Part shown: piece by piece, positions 49,038 to 59,661 of the stretch
How positions within the stretch are numbered: the stretch's first letter is position 1
How the letters are laid out: the number at the start of each line of letters is the position of its first letter
From: Notospermus geniculatus
Lineage: Eukaryota; Nemertea; Pilidiophora; Heteronemertea; Lineidae
NCBI GenBank assembly: GCA_002633025.1
Contig: NMRB01000565.1
Location: 166,085-230,084 of the forward strand
DNA: 64,000 nucleotides
Reading direction: 5' to 3'
The notes under the pieces: generated by a model
Database searches by the model: none
Told to the model about the DNA's origin: nothing
The model's input: the letters and a program-made list of their open reading frames with translations, nothing else
Position numbers and translations under genes: made by a program

Positions 49038-50488
49038 AACTGGAACGAATCAACCTCCAGTCTATTACTTAATAGGCTAGTAGGCTAAAGTGGTACAATT
49101 CTAGCCCCTGAGTATACATCTCATATATCAGAATACTTCCAAATTTGACCGCCAATGTTTCATTCTTCATATGAGGATTTTCCTAAAATAAAAGTGATTT
49201 TACAGAGAAAAGAGGAACTAATTAATCATATACACCGTTGTCGCTTTTGAATGACATCTCCCGCAAGCCACTCTGAATGTTCAGAGGAAATTTCCAGCTG
49301 TGTCTAAAATCTCGACACACAAAGAAGGACGGCGCTGCTCTCTTTCATCAAATATTGTCTAAGGTTGTTATCGCGATAACAGGTTACAGACGAGATGTGC
49401 AGAATGGAAGAGACGCTCCCTCGCTTCGCTCATTCCTAAGAAAGGAACATGCTTCAAAACACGGCTTGTAAAATCCAACGTCGTTCGCGTGTGTCATTCG
49501 AGTAACCTCATTGGTGCAGATGGTAAACCGAGCTGCCGAGTGTCGTAAACAATAACTGATAAATTAAATTCAATTCTCCAACAAACACTGAAAAGTACCT
49601 TAACGTGGTCGACGAATCGGAATATTTCAATCCGATTTTAACGCCTCAGCATCAGGAAACACCCTCACAATCTGTCTAAAAAAAGGCTGCATCTACCACA
49701 ATGCTTGATTGGAGCTGACAAGTCCGTCTAATATGATACTTTCTCAGCGTTAACAGCATCACTAATTCATCAAGTCGGTAATTGAACGTGATTTTCTTAC
49801 AGGCACATTTTCCAATACGCGTATCAAATAGATACTCTTTTTCTGGGAAAATTATCGGTAAAGTAATGAATCCATAATCCATCCCGATTGCTAATTCATT
49901 GCTAACGCTACTACCTATCGGCAGTTAAAAGGAAACATTAATGAGGACTGAAATCGAATGGTATTTTAACTTAATGACTTGTTTACTCTCGTTATTTGTT
50001 GAAAAACAAAATCGTTTGACTACGCTGAGTAAATCTGTAATATAATCAGCTTACTTGTCTATCAAGAGAATTCGGGAAGATCAGAAGGAAGTCAGACGAC
50101 TGTACATGTACTCTTTCATAAAGTTAATACGTTACAAACAATTCTCTTTCCACAAAGGGGTAAGCCTATTGTCTCTATGAATCCAATTTAAGTCGATAAG
50201 TGCGTAATTCTGATTTTACGCCTTTTCCTCGTCTTTGTTACAGGGAGATTATCTGAAGCCTGAACGCTGAATGATAATGGTATCTTCGCCTGGATTCAAA
50301 CATCACAAACATATCCGTGCTTATGAGATTCATACGCCTGGCAGAGTACATGTAAGCTGAAATCTTTTTCAACATAATAATTAAAAAAGAATAATATATT
50401 TTTTCGCGACAGGTGTGAAAAATAGATGAAATTTGATGAAATTCCGTTGTGACGTTCCAACGTCGTGGTGTTGCGTGCGAGGACAGCA

Positions 50489-50658
50489 GGTGTGACAGGA
50501 ATCAACGTCCTAGGAACGCAAGTCCGCCAAACAATAGCCCGCTGTTGTAAGGTTATATCCGAATAGCCATGGTCTCTCCTATAGCCATATATTCTAATCC
50601 CTCCCTGAACAATAAGACCGGGCTTTGATTCCAGAGCGACTTTGATCCCTATCACACC
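50489..50658 (+). mobile_element. MITE family A, copy 2 (170 bp)
   Basis: Same family as 8416-8561 in the opposite orientation: GGTGTGACAGGAAT at one end, ATCACACC at the other, with AAGTCCGCCAAACAATAGCC inside. It makes up part of a 229-codon open frame on the minus strand (50985-50296). The remaining ~106 N-terminal codons of that frame match nothing I know and may be chance. Confidence 0.75.
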
Positions 50659-51027
50659 GGGAATAGCAGACGCCATCTCATGGTTGTCTGTACTTTTACA
50701 GTTTATATGATATCTGATGATGCCTTGTCCACAGAGGGTACAATTCTCGTAATTGTGATCAAACAAGCTTTTTATTCTGATAGCTTGTAAGCAATTACTA
50801 TTGCTGTCTCTGATGTATTTGACGATCATCTGTGCGACGTACTCAGGGGCCACCTTCCGTTTTCTAATGCTCAGGTACTTTACTAGAAATGAGGATTGGT
50901 GTTCGCCACTTGGCTCGCGGTAAATTTGCGGTGACTCTGCGCGTGATCGCCGAAGGAAAGTTCCTGTTGGACAGCGACCAATCAAGGAACATGTAGCCTA
51001 CAAGGAGTCTGTGCATTCGATGTTTCT

Positions 51028-51433
51028 AAAGGGCACCGCAGACTCTTTGCGACAAATGCTTCTTTGGAAGATCAGTGATGTTGTGGATAACATCACTGGT
51101 CGACCTCAAAGGTAATTATTGCAGGCGACGTAGTAGTCGCATCGGTAGTCGCCCCTGTTTTAGTCGCCAGTGTGCGGAGCCCTTAAAGGGCTCCGCACAC
51201 TGGCGACTAAAATAGGGGCGACTACCGATGCGACTACTACGTCGCCTGCAATAATTACCTTCAGGTTGACCAGTGATGTTATCCACGACATCACTGATCT
51301 TCCAAATAAGCATTTGTCGCAAACGAGTCAACAAAAACTAAAAAAACTAAACATATGTTCAGTCGCCACTGTGGTCGCAAGGGCGGTCGCCTAGAAAATC
51401 GCTCGAAAAATCGCCAGTCTGCGGTGCCCTTAA
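51028..51433. mobile_element. 406-bp element with a long near-perfect internal palindrome
   Basis: Ends AAGGGCACCGCAGACT and AGTCTGCGGTGCCCTT. From about 51045 to 51330 the sequence is a near-perfect palindrome centred on CCCTTAAAGGG (51181-51191), with GCGACTACTACGTCGC-like arms and outer arms through GATCAGTGATGTTGTGG. The segment between the right palindrome arm and the right end (51331-51415) is unpaired, so the unit is a palindrome inserted in, or grown from, one end of a smaller element. Confidence 0.75.
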
Positions 51434-52387
51434 GGGGAACGTGATCGAATGGGTCAGCTGCCCACAATCCTTTTATAGGATTAGTAGCGACGTTTTGACT
51501 GAAAAGACAAAACGATAACTCTGGGGTATCAGTATGTAGCCTACATGTACTTGTATGCATGTACTGTTAGAAAAAAACAGAAGAATTTGATAGAATTTTC
51601 TGGCAGCACGGTTTCAATCATGCACTTTCTGTGAAATTACAGGAGCCACATTTTTGTTAAAGGCATTGCATCTGAACCAATGACCTGAGTTTTATGTTAC
51701 ACCAAGGAGGGACCTTCCAAACAAAGGGTCATGAACAATGATATAATATTCCTTTGACCCTGAATCATTTCTGTAAATTAAGAGAAAGTGCTTGAAACTC
51801 AGCTGCACAGATTATTCTGTAGAATCTTCTGTTTCTAACAGTGTGTATCAAATAATAGTAAACAAGACTAACGTTTCATTTCTGTAGCTGTACCGTGTTA
51901 TATCTCACAACAGACCGCAAGCACAGCGACGTGTCTTCATGCGAGCCAGTGGCCGGTGCACGACCCCATTACGGGCAGAGTTGACTTCCCACAAATCGGA
52001 GAACGATAGTCTCAATGTACGTTCGGGGAATCTTGTGGCCGGCAGATCAGTAGATTTTGATTCCACCTCGAAGATACAAGTCTTACACAAATATCCAAAG
52101 CACCATGGAACTCTGAGGGGAATTATATATATGTAGCAATCGATATGCTTGCTGTGCTCACCAGGGAGATACCAGTGTTTGAACGGAGCTCATGAAGAGT
52201 TCTGCCCACATCTTGAAAGGCCACATCAGAAGGACCACCGTCTGTAGCTACACTAATTAGCAACCCTTGGCGAGATCCGACGTCTTGTTAGCGTAGTCAT
52301 TACCAGCTCCAGGAAATATCCAAAGGAAGAAAAGGAACCAACCACTAGCTTTCAGACCTGGTCAAAATCAGACACAACCATTTGTCC

Positions 52388-52524
52388 AGGTTGGTATAAA
52401 GTGCAGGTTGCAGGTTGATGGTTCGGATCAGTGTATAGTGTCCAGTGGGGAAGGCAAATGTATTGCAAACACTTGCCTGCAGGTCAACCTGCAACCTATA
52501 CATACACTGTATACTGTACCAACC
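52388..52524. repeat. Foldback with AGGTTGCAGGTTGA arms
   Basis: GGTTGGTA..AGGTTGCAGGTTGA at the left pairs with TCAACCTGCAACCT..TACCAACC at the right. Confidence 0.6.
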
Positions 52525-53254
52525 GCCATTGTCCATGTAATTAGGTGTTTTCCTATGATGTCAGCGGCCAAGTTGGAGGTACACAACAAAAGAACAGACT
52601 TTCAAAACAATAGAAGTTAATCTCCATGGACCGTGACTGGCGAAAAATTCTTTTGTTTATACCTCTAATATGGCCACAATGGCAACACCCTATAGAATGT
52701 AGTTTACAGTGTTACCTTTGATTACCTTTGAAGTTGACGTACATGATTGTATTCTGAATTATTTCTACACACTGAATAGGCAGATTTTGTGCAGGAAAAT
52801 ACAAAAACATTGAATACACAATAAACAAAAAGTTGCCAGCTGTGATCCTCAGAACAAGCTACTCTTCATTCCACATCTGAATGGCGCGAGATTTATGAAC
52901 GATATCTCCGCAACAGCTGGGTCAAATATGACAAAAATACATCAATCATCTTCTTTCATGTCGGTATCTTTCTACTATACATGTATTATCATTTTTCTCA
53001 AAACCCAATTCATTTGTCGCGATGTTCAGTGCAGTTTACACGTGTGCGATGCATTGCGTCATTTCAAAATGGCCGCCACATCGGCTGAAAACACGAACTG
53101 TGATTGGTGAAAGGACTTCTTTATGTCAGGTTTTTAGGGAAAATGACAGCGATGATGCCTGTAGCGACAAAAAAAGACAACTCGATTGATGTATGGTACG
53201 TCAATTTTGACCCAGCCGATGCGGAGATATCGGCTGAAATCCTCCCGCCAATCG

Positions 53255-53739
53255 AATGTGGAATGAAGAGTAGAGACATGGTTGGAGACTGAGGCGGGTA
53301 GAATCAACGGAGACAAGCAAAAATCACAATATATGAAAATAATACTACTCCCGAGCGAGGGCGCTGTGACAGAATTTTCCCCCATTTCCCCTTCTCTGCG
53401 GGGTGATCCTATCATGAATGGTTTCCCCGTGATGCAGGCTGTCAGTAACATGATAGCAGCAGATGAAGGACTAATATTGGGTTGAAGGTTTTTCTAATAT
53501 AGTAGCAGCTTTGGGGGACATATTTGACATTATAGTAAAGAGACATCGACGTAATCTAATCATGTGTACTCAGATACATGATGAAAAGCTTCCTATGGCT
53601 GGCTCCCCATAGAGACTAGTGATGACAAATAAATGACTGCAACTAGGAGAACATCCAAAAAATAGAGCACAAAAGGCGACACACAAAATGATATAATAAA
53701 AGGAGTCGTCCTCCAGAAAGGACGACTGGAGGACGACTC
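53255..53739 (+). repeat. Tandem duplication of 485 bp, copy 1
   Basis: Nearly identical to 53741-54226. The junction falls inside the arm of the GAGTCGTCCTCC hairpin, which is complete only in copy 2. No gene is recognised in the unit. Confidence 0.85.
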
Positions 53740-53740
53740 A

Positions 53741-54226
53741 AATGTGGAATGAAGAGTAGAGACATGGTTGGAGACTGAGGCGGGTAGAATCAACGGCGAC
53801 AAGCAAAAATCACAATATATGAAAATAATACTACTCCCGAGCGAGGGCGCTGTGACAGAATTTTCCCCCATTTCCCCTTCTCTGCGGGGTGATCCTATCA
53901 TGAATGGTTTCCCCATGATGCAGGCTGTCAGTAACATGATAGCAGCAGATGAAGTACTAATATTGGGTTGAAGGTTTTTCTAATATAGTAGCAGCTTTGG
54001 GGGACATATTTGACATTATAGCTAAAGAGACATCGACGTAATCTAATCATGTGTACTCAGATACATGATGAAAAGCTTCCTATGGCTGGCTCCCCATAGA
54101 GACTAGTGATGACAAATAAATGACTGCAACTAGCAGAACATCCAAAAAATAGAGCACAAAAGGCGACACACAAAATGATATAATAAAAGGAGTCGTCCTC
54201 CAGAAAGGACGACTGGAGGACGACTC
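53741..54226 (+). repeat. Tandem duplication of 485 bp, copy 2
   Basis: Differs from copy 1 by a few substitutions and a one-base insertion (TATAGCTAAAG). It ends with the complete hairpin element at 54141-54238. Confidence 0.85.
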
Positions 54227-54238
54227 CTTTTATTATAT
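54141..54238. mobile_element. 98-bp retroposon-like insert with 14-bp target duplication and a hairpin
   Basis: CAACTAGCAGAACA occurs on both sides (54127-54140 and 54239-54252). The insert holds GCACAAAAGGCGACACACAA and a palindrome (54176-54240) pairing TGATATAATAAAAGGAGTCG with its complement. A long target duplication and an inverted partial copy fit Penelope-like or other target-primed retroelements better than DNA transposons. Confidence 0.6.
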
Positions 54239-54370
54239 CAACTAGCAGAACAATGGAAAAGGATTCAAGCGTTGCCAACGCGCGACAAGGGGAAGAGGAC
54301 TGAGGGCATGCGCACACACCATATTTAGCTTAACTGTCTGAGGCTTTTTGTTGGCGAAGGGGATGTGGAC

Positions 54371-55206
54371 TATAGATGAGTTTCGCTAGCGGCCATCTTG
54401 CCAAAATTTGGTCATCGTTATGGGAATTTCTAGTATCTCGCGCGTGCGCTCCCCACTGGGGATGGAGTACCCGGATGTAAGTTGTGTCTTAACGTTAAAA
54501 TCAATGAAAATGTCGCGGAGTTTTCAGTTGCGCAGTATTTTTGCATTAATATAGTGATTAATGATTGTAAATTTTAATTTTTGGCCCGAACTCGTTTTCT
54601 CTAATCATGAGTAACTATTTCGATTCATTTATCCTGAAGATCAAGTCAGATGTCGTGAAAAACTTGATGTTTTATCAGTAACGATCCATGAAAAGCAACA
54701 CGCTTCCGTGTTGACATCCTATTTGCACACGCGCAAGTTCCTGGCTTTCCATTGGGCCATTCGTTTACTTCCACGAGCTAGCTCGGAACAGACGCTACAC
54801 CGTTCGTTTACACCGGAACTGCGTCATCGGGGCTTCCTCGGACCAGGCGCGACTAGCCCTACCCGCAGAGGTGGGCTTCTCGTGCAACCTTCCCAGGATG
54901 CAAGGCATGACGTCACTTCCGATCATGAGATGCACACAGCCCTCGCATACATCAGTACATCGGCGTGCAAAAAGTAATCGAACGCTGTCGTGTTAGACAC
55001 GAGTAAAGTATCATGGCGGATATTCAGCCAATCAGAGCGCATCCGCCATGACACTTTACTCGTGTCTGACAAGACAGCGTTCTTTTACTGCCTCCAATGC
55101 GCATGGGTGTAGCGTCTGTTCCGAGCTAGCTCGTGGAAGTAAACGAATGACCTACATGGCGATGAACTGATTACTGGCAAGATGGCGCTAGCGAAACTTA
55201 TCTATA
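54371..55206. mobile_element. 836-bp nested foldback, three pairs of arms
   Basis: Outer ends TATAGATGAGTTTCGCTAGC / GCTAGCGAAACTTATCTATA. Middle arms are 54754-54803 and 55105-55152 (CGTTTACTTCCACGAGCTAG and complement). Inner palindrome 54971-55090 pairs GACACGAGTAAAGT with ACTTTACTCGTGTC. Non-coding. Confidence 0.7.
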
Positions 55207-55243
55207 GGCCTACTGCCGTGATCATCCTGAGAGCATCAGGGTA

Positions 55244-55316
55244 GGGGTTCTTAGCGCTCGCTCCTTTTTCACCGTCACCTTTTGTGGTGACGAAGGGAGC
55301 GAGCGCTAAGAACCCC
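55244..55316. repeat. 73-bp hairpin GGGGTTCTTAGCGCTCGCTC
   Basis: Near-perfect 28-bp arms around a short TCACCTTTTGTGGTGA centre, which is itself palindromic. Confidence 0.7.
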
Positions 55317-55945
55317 GTGATCTTCTCAAGATGGCCGTGATTGTCGAGGACAGCAAAAACGCATTGCGATCGATATAAAACATATTCTTCACGGGGAAAG
55401 TTACATCTCTACCATTAATCAGACTAATAAGGATAAAGTCAATTAGTAATTTGAAATTCTATGGCGATGTCAAGATAGCACGAACGCTTCGTTCAAGTAG
55501 ATCATGATAAAGCCGCGAGGCAGGTTCTGACAGTGCATTTCACCTTAAGAGGACCGTTGGTGACAGTAAATTTTTCATAGCGTATGCACTAACGAATTGG
55601 TTCATGCTAGCGAACACACCCTGAGAGCAATTGTGATTAGTGAGCTGCCGTTTCCCTCCTGTCTCAAGTGTCTCAAATGAAGAGTGGACGATTATGAATG
55701 AGTGCCCACGTCTTCATGGAGACAAGTGTACTTCCGTTCGGTTCCGTACTTCTACACCACCTTCCGACAGCCGGCAGCGGGCGACGGTGACTCGGGTGAT
55801 TCAATTGTGGCAGTGGAGGTAAGCTACAGTTCAGTACCAGACCTAATCAGAGAACTATGAAATTGGGAAGAAGCGCTCAAAACGGATAGTATGAACACAA
55901 AGTTAAAGAGCTGTTCCGTGAGGGACCGGAAGTTATATGGAGTTA

Positions 55946-56085
55946 TAGGGAGTTTTCGCAAAGCCCCCGAAACGCCAACGCGAACGTCTATCCTTTTGTT
56001 CGGTGCTCTCTTCGTGGCACCGAACAATGGGTTCGGCGTTCGCGTTGGCGTTTCGGGGGCTTTGCGAAAACTCTATAATAGGCAG
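55946..56085 (+). mobile_element. MITE family B, copy 1 (140 bp)
   Basis: Arms start TAGGGAGTTTTCGCAAAGCC and end GCTTTGCGAAAACTCTA, and pair through CCGAAACGCCAACGCGAACG. The interior carries GTTCGGTGCTCTCTTCG. A second copy, with the interior in the opposite orientation, is at 63707-63838. Ends are flanked by TA. Confidence 0.85.
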
Positions 56086-56318
56086 ACTAATGCGCGAACT
56101 ACGCAGCATTACAGAAGCTCTGACCAACGTCGCCAAATTTTGTTACGAGAATACCGAAATCCTGGTATCAACGCTGATTGGTCAATATTGAAATCAGATG
56201 TTACAGCCAAAAAGCAGCATCACACAAGTTTTACCGACGTTGCACCCAGACCCTCGGGAGGCTGCGCGAGACTAGGTCATAGGAACAACGACATAATGGA
56301 GTTGCTGTTGACCAAATA

Positions 56319-56611
56319 CAGGGTGGTCAAAAAAACGCAACCGAATACTTCCAACATCCAGCGATCAAAATCATAAGTGTGTCTGAATGGATAGGAAATT
56401 TTGTTCAGGAATGGGACAGGTAAGTGAGAGTTTCGTAAGACCAACCCCTGAATTTGGTTCACAAAAACCGCTGGAATCAAAACTACTGGACGAAATCGTA
56501 AGGTTCTTGGTCTTCCATTTTGTTAAAACAAAATTTCCTATCCATTCATACCAACAATTTAGACACTTGGATTTTGGAAGTACACGGTTGCGTTTTTTCT
56601 GGACCATCCTG
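56319..56611. mobile_element. Tc1/mariner-like MITE, CAGGGTGGTC ends
   Basis: CAGGGTGGTCAAAAAAACGC at the left pairs with GCGTTTTTTCTGGACCATCCTG at the right; inner arms pair through GAATGGATAGGAAATTTTGTT. TACAGGGTGGTC-type ends with TA target sites are common in the Tc1/mariner/IS630 group. No transposase frame. Confidence 0.65.
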
Positions 56612-58350
56612 TCGATTATATCATGACCTTCATAAATGTACATCTATCATGAAAAACGTGTATATTGTGAACCATCGATAACGTTTAAGACGAAACAATT
56701 ACATTAAGGACATTAAGTGACATTAAGGAGCTGTTCAGATACTGTTATATTCCACTCGAACTGTTGCTGATACTGGAGAATTCGGACGTACTCTGTGTCA
56801 GGTCAGTACTTTCGGTCGTTATTGCACTTGACACTAACTGCTCCCTACGAAAAGTGGATATTAACGACCAGAATCAAACATTAGGATGGTTTAGAAATCA
56901 CACAATAGATAAACGTAGTCGTAGGACCTAACCGGGCGGTTGCGAAAGCTCACTATTGTCGTAAAGTTTACGTTTATCGTTTGGTTTCTAAACCTCCCTA
57001 ATATCGACGCTACAGGCGTACTGAAGGCAGCAATTCATAAGGATTTGACCTATTGAAGAGAGGTTCTCCGGGATACGCATGTCTGAGCAAATCAATTTGA
57101 ACCCTCTAGAGCTGCTGATCTGATTCCATTGCAATTCTACAGCAAGCCATTCATATTCACTCTCCATGTAATAAATCTGTTTGGTCTTCCGTAATAGCCC
57201 GTGTTCGGTTAACAATCACGGCAGTTATTGTCAACCAATAAATAGCGATGGATGGGGATGAGGTGACAGATTGTGGAAGGAATGAAGACCAATTGCCGTT
57301 TTATTCGTGATGATAGAAGGTAAGATCAATGAAATGGGCGTCTAACTCAACATCGACCTAAATCATCTCAGCATATCAATTTGAAACGGGACAGCAATTG
57401 TGATGCATGGTGGCACACCTATATGAGAAATTTGCTGCTTGGAGGGCAATTTCATTAGAGGCCGGTTAAATGAACATGCTGTCAATAACATACTGGACTT
57501 CCGCCCTCCTAAAGTCCGCTGTGGAGTTGTCGTGCATCATGTGCAGATGGTCAGGGGACCATGACTGTTGCGTGATGATGTCTTCGGCATTTTGGTTGTA
57601 ATTTCAGGTGGTAGAGGAGTATTAGTGTTGTTGTTGCCGTCGCCGCCTCCTCCTGGTATTTATTTATTATTGGATGCTGTCACGTCATTAGAGGCACTGG
57701 AGCTACCCTACATAAAGATTATACAATGTGCGGAACAAGGAGGTGAAACGAAATTAGTGATAAAGGGCACATCCCACGCAACAAGGACATTCCATTAGAT
57801 GAGCTACATGTAGGCTCAACCAGGAAACCTCGCTTCACAAAGCCATCCGCGGGATATGCCCTTTTGAGTAGCAGCGCCCTGTTCAGGAGCGAGATTTTAA
57901 ATCTGAAGAGGGCGCGTCTCGAAGTGATGCCCCATAGCATTTTTAACAGATGATGGACTGCTAAGACTGGAGAAAGTGACTGGCAAAATCAAAATTTCTG
58001 GACGAAGTCTAAGATTGCGAGAAATGAGGACTTTGCCTAAATGAATAAACTTTGCATCCTCCGACTTCGTGCATTGCTAGTAAACTCTTTACTCGAGGCC
58101 CCGGTCACGAAACAACGACAGGGACATCAACCTATAAACCTACATGTATAGACCTACATGTAGGGCTACGCAGTAGGTAAAACCTATCGTGGGCCTTGCT
58201 GTGTAAAGTTCCAGCCGGAAGTTAGGAGGCCGACGGTCCATAGTTTCGACAATATTCCTCTATCCCAAACAAAAGAATTTCTTCACAGAAATGCCTCCGA
58301 ACAGTCGGTCGGCCGTTTACAAGAAAAAGTCAAGTTTAATGAGGACCATA

Positions 58351-58490
58351 ACCCGCTGCCTCAACAGGTGTCACTAGTGGTTAAAACTATTGAATGAAAC
58401 TGACATCCAGGTCCTGATCAATTTCCCAAAAAGCGTCCATTGTATAGGACCTGGTTACAATGTGCTGCCCTCTATCGTAGTTATGATCCC
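58351..58490 (+). repeat. Dispersed repeat, copy 1 (~140 bp)
   Basis: GTGTCACTAGTGGTTAAAAC..CATTGTATAGGACCTGGTT..CTCTATCGTAG matches 63561-63690. Confidence 0.8.
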
Positions 58491-58507
58491 TATTGGATTC
58501 ATCGACT

Positions 58508-58623
58508 GCAGGGCCCAAATCCATAAAACCTTGCTAGCTTAGTTGGTTGCTAGTTGTGTACATCGACCTGTACAAACTGGGCACTTTAGCAGGCAACTAA
58601 AGGTTTTATGGATTTGGGCCCTG
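58508..58623. mobile_element. MITE-like foldback, CAGGGCCCAAATCCATAAAA ends
   Basis: Left CAGGGCCCAAATCCATAAAA and right TTTTATGGATTTGGGCCCTG are perfect complements. Inner arms include CTAGTTG / CAACTA. Confidence 0.8.
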
Positions 58624-59254
58624 ATTTTCGCGGATTAGGCCTACAATGTACATGCGCCTGTATATGCAGATGCACGCAAAGCCATCAGAAACCTCACCGG
58701 TGACGGCAATCAGTAGCCGTGAACAAAACGGCAGGGTTTAGGCTAAGGACATTGTAAGTAACATTATTGGATCGCTGATCATATGCCGGTGGTAACAGGA
58801 TCACGCCTGCAACGCCAATCTCATCAAACACAAACCGAGTAACACGCCACAATAGTACTTTTTTCTGCTGTATCAACTCCAAGTTGGCGTGTGACTGTCA
58901 ACTGTAACCAATCTTCCCTGAGACGAGCAGAAGTTTATCCAGAGTGGCGACAAATCCAATAAAAGGCTCAGTAGTCTGGCTAAATCAAGTCCAATATCAA
59001 AGTAGTTGAGCACTTGAGTGGTATGCCCTGACCAAGTACGTAAGAGTCTAGACCAGCTAAGTAAGGCTTTTCCTGAAATATTGTGAGTGGATATTGATGA
59101 GATTCTCAGCAACAGATCATTCAAAAACAGAGTACATGTACACTACATGTACATGTACATACATGCAAAATTTTATCACACAACACAAGAAAATTCACCA
59201 AATCAGCCGACACGTCGCGTCTAGTCAGTTGGCCTGATAGTCGGGGTTGAGGTG

Positions 59255-59661
59255 TAGGCCTTAAACTCCCTATTGCAGTTGTGCACTATGCTCCCTTCGG
59301 TTTACTCGCTCTCCACAACTGCTTCACTTCGTAGAACTTGCCGCGTTTGATCAACAGATGGTGTCAGGGTGTGGCGCGAGTTTTGTAGCCTATCAGCACG
59401 CTGCTTTCAGAACTCTTTGGCCCGTTGGCAACGGGTGTTCTTGTGCTACCATGGCTACTCGATCACATGATCCGTTCACCCAATGAAAAAGTGTCTCAGG
59501 TCAGCTTGGTTACGGGTTGCTCGGCGTTCTTATTGGTCGACTCTCTCAGCGCCATCTGTTGACCAAACGCGGTGATTTTTATGAAGTGAAGCAGTTGTGT
59601 GGAGAGCGAGTAAATCGAAGGGGACGCGGCTCACACTGCGTAGGGAGTTTATGTAGGCCTA
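59255..59661. mobile_element. 407-bp foldback, TAGGCCT..AAACTCCCTA ends
   Basis: 59255-59350 and 59556-59661 pair through CTCGCTCTCCACAACTGCTT and ACTTCGT/ATGAAGT. The 200-bp loop is unique and non-coding. Confidence 0.7.

Noticed and set aside
51939-52136. 65-codon frame after a TTTCTGTAG acceptor-like site
   Set aside because: No recognisable family, no donor before the stop and no neighbouring exons.
55891-56376. 161-codon frame with a duplicated segment
   Set aside because: It is a read-through of MITE family B; the repeated residues come from its inverted arms.
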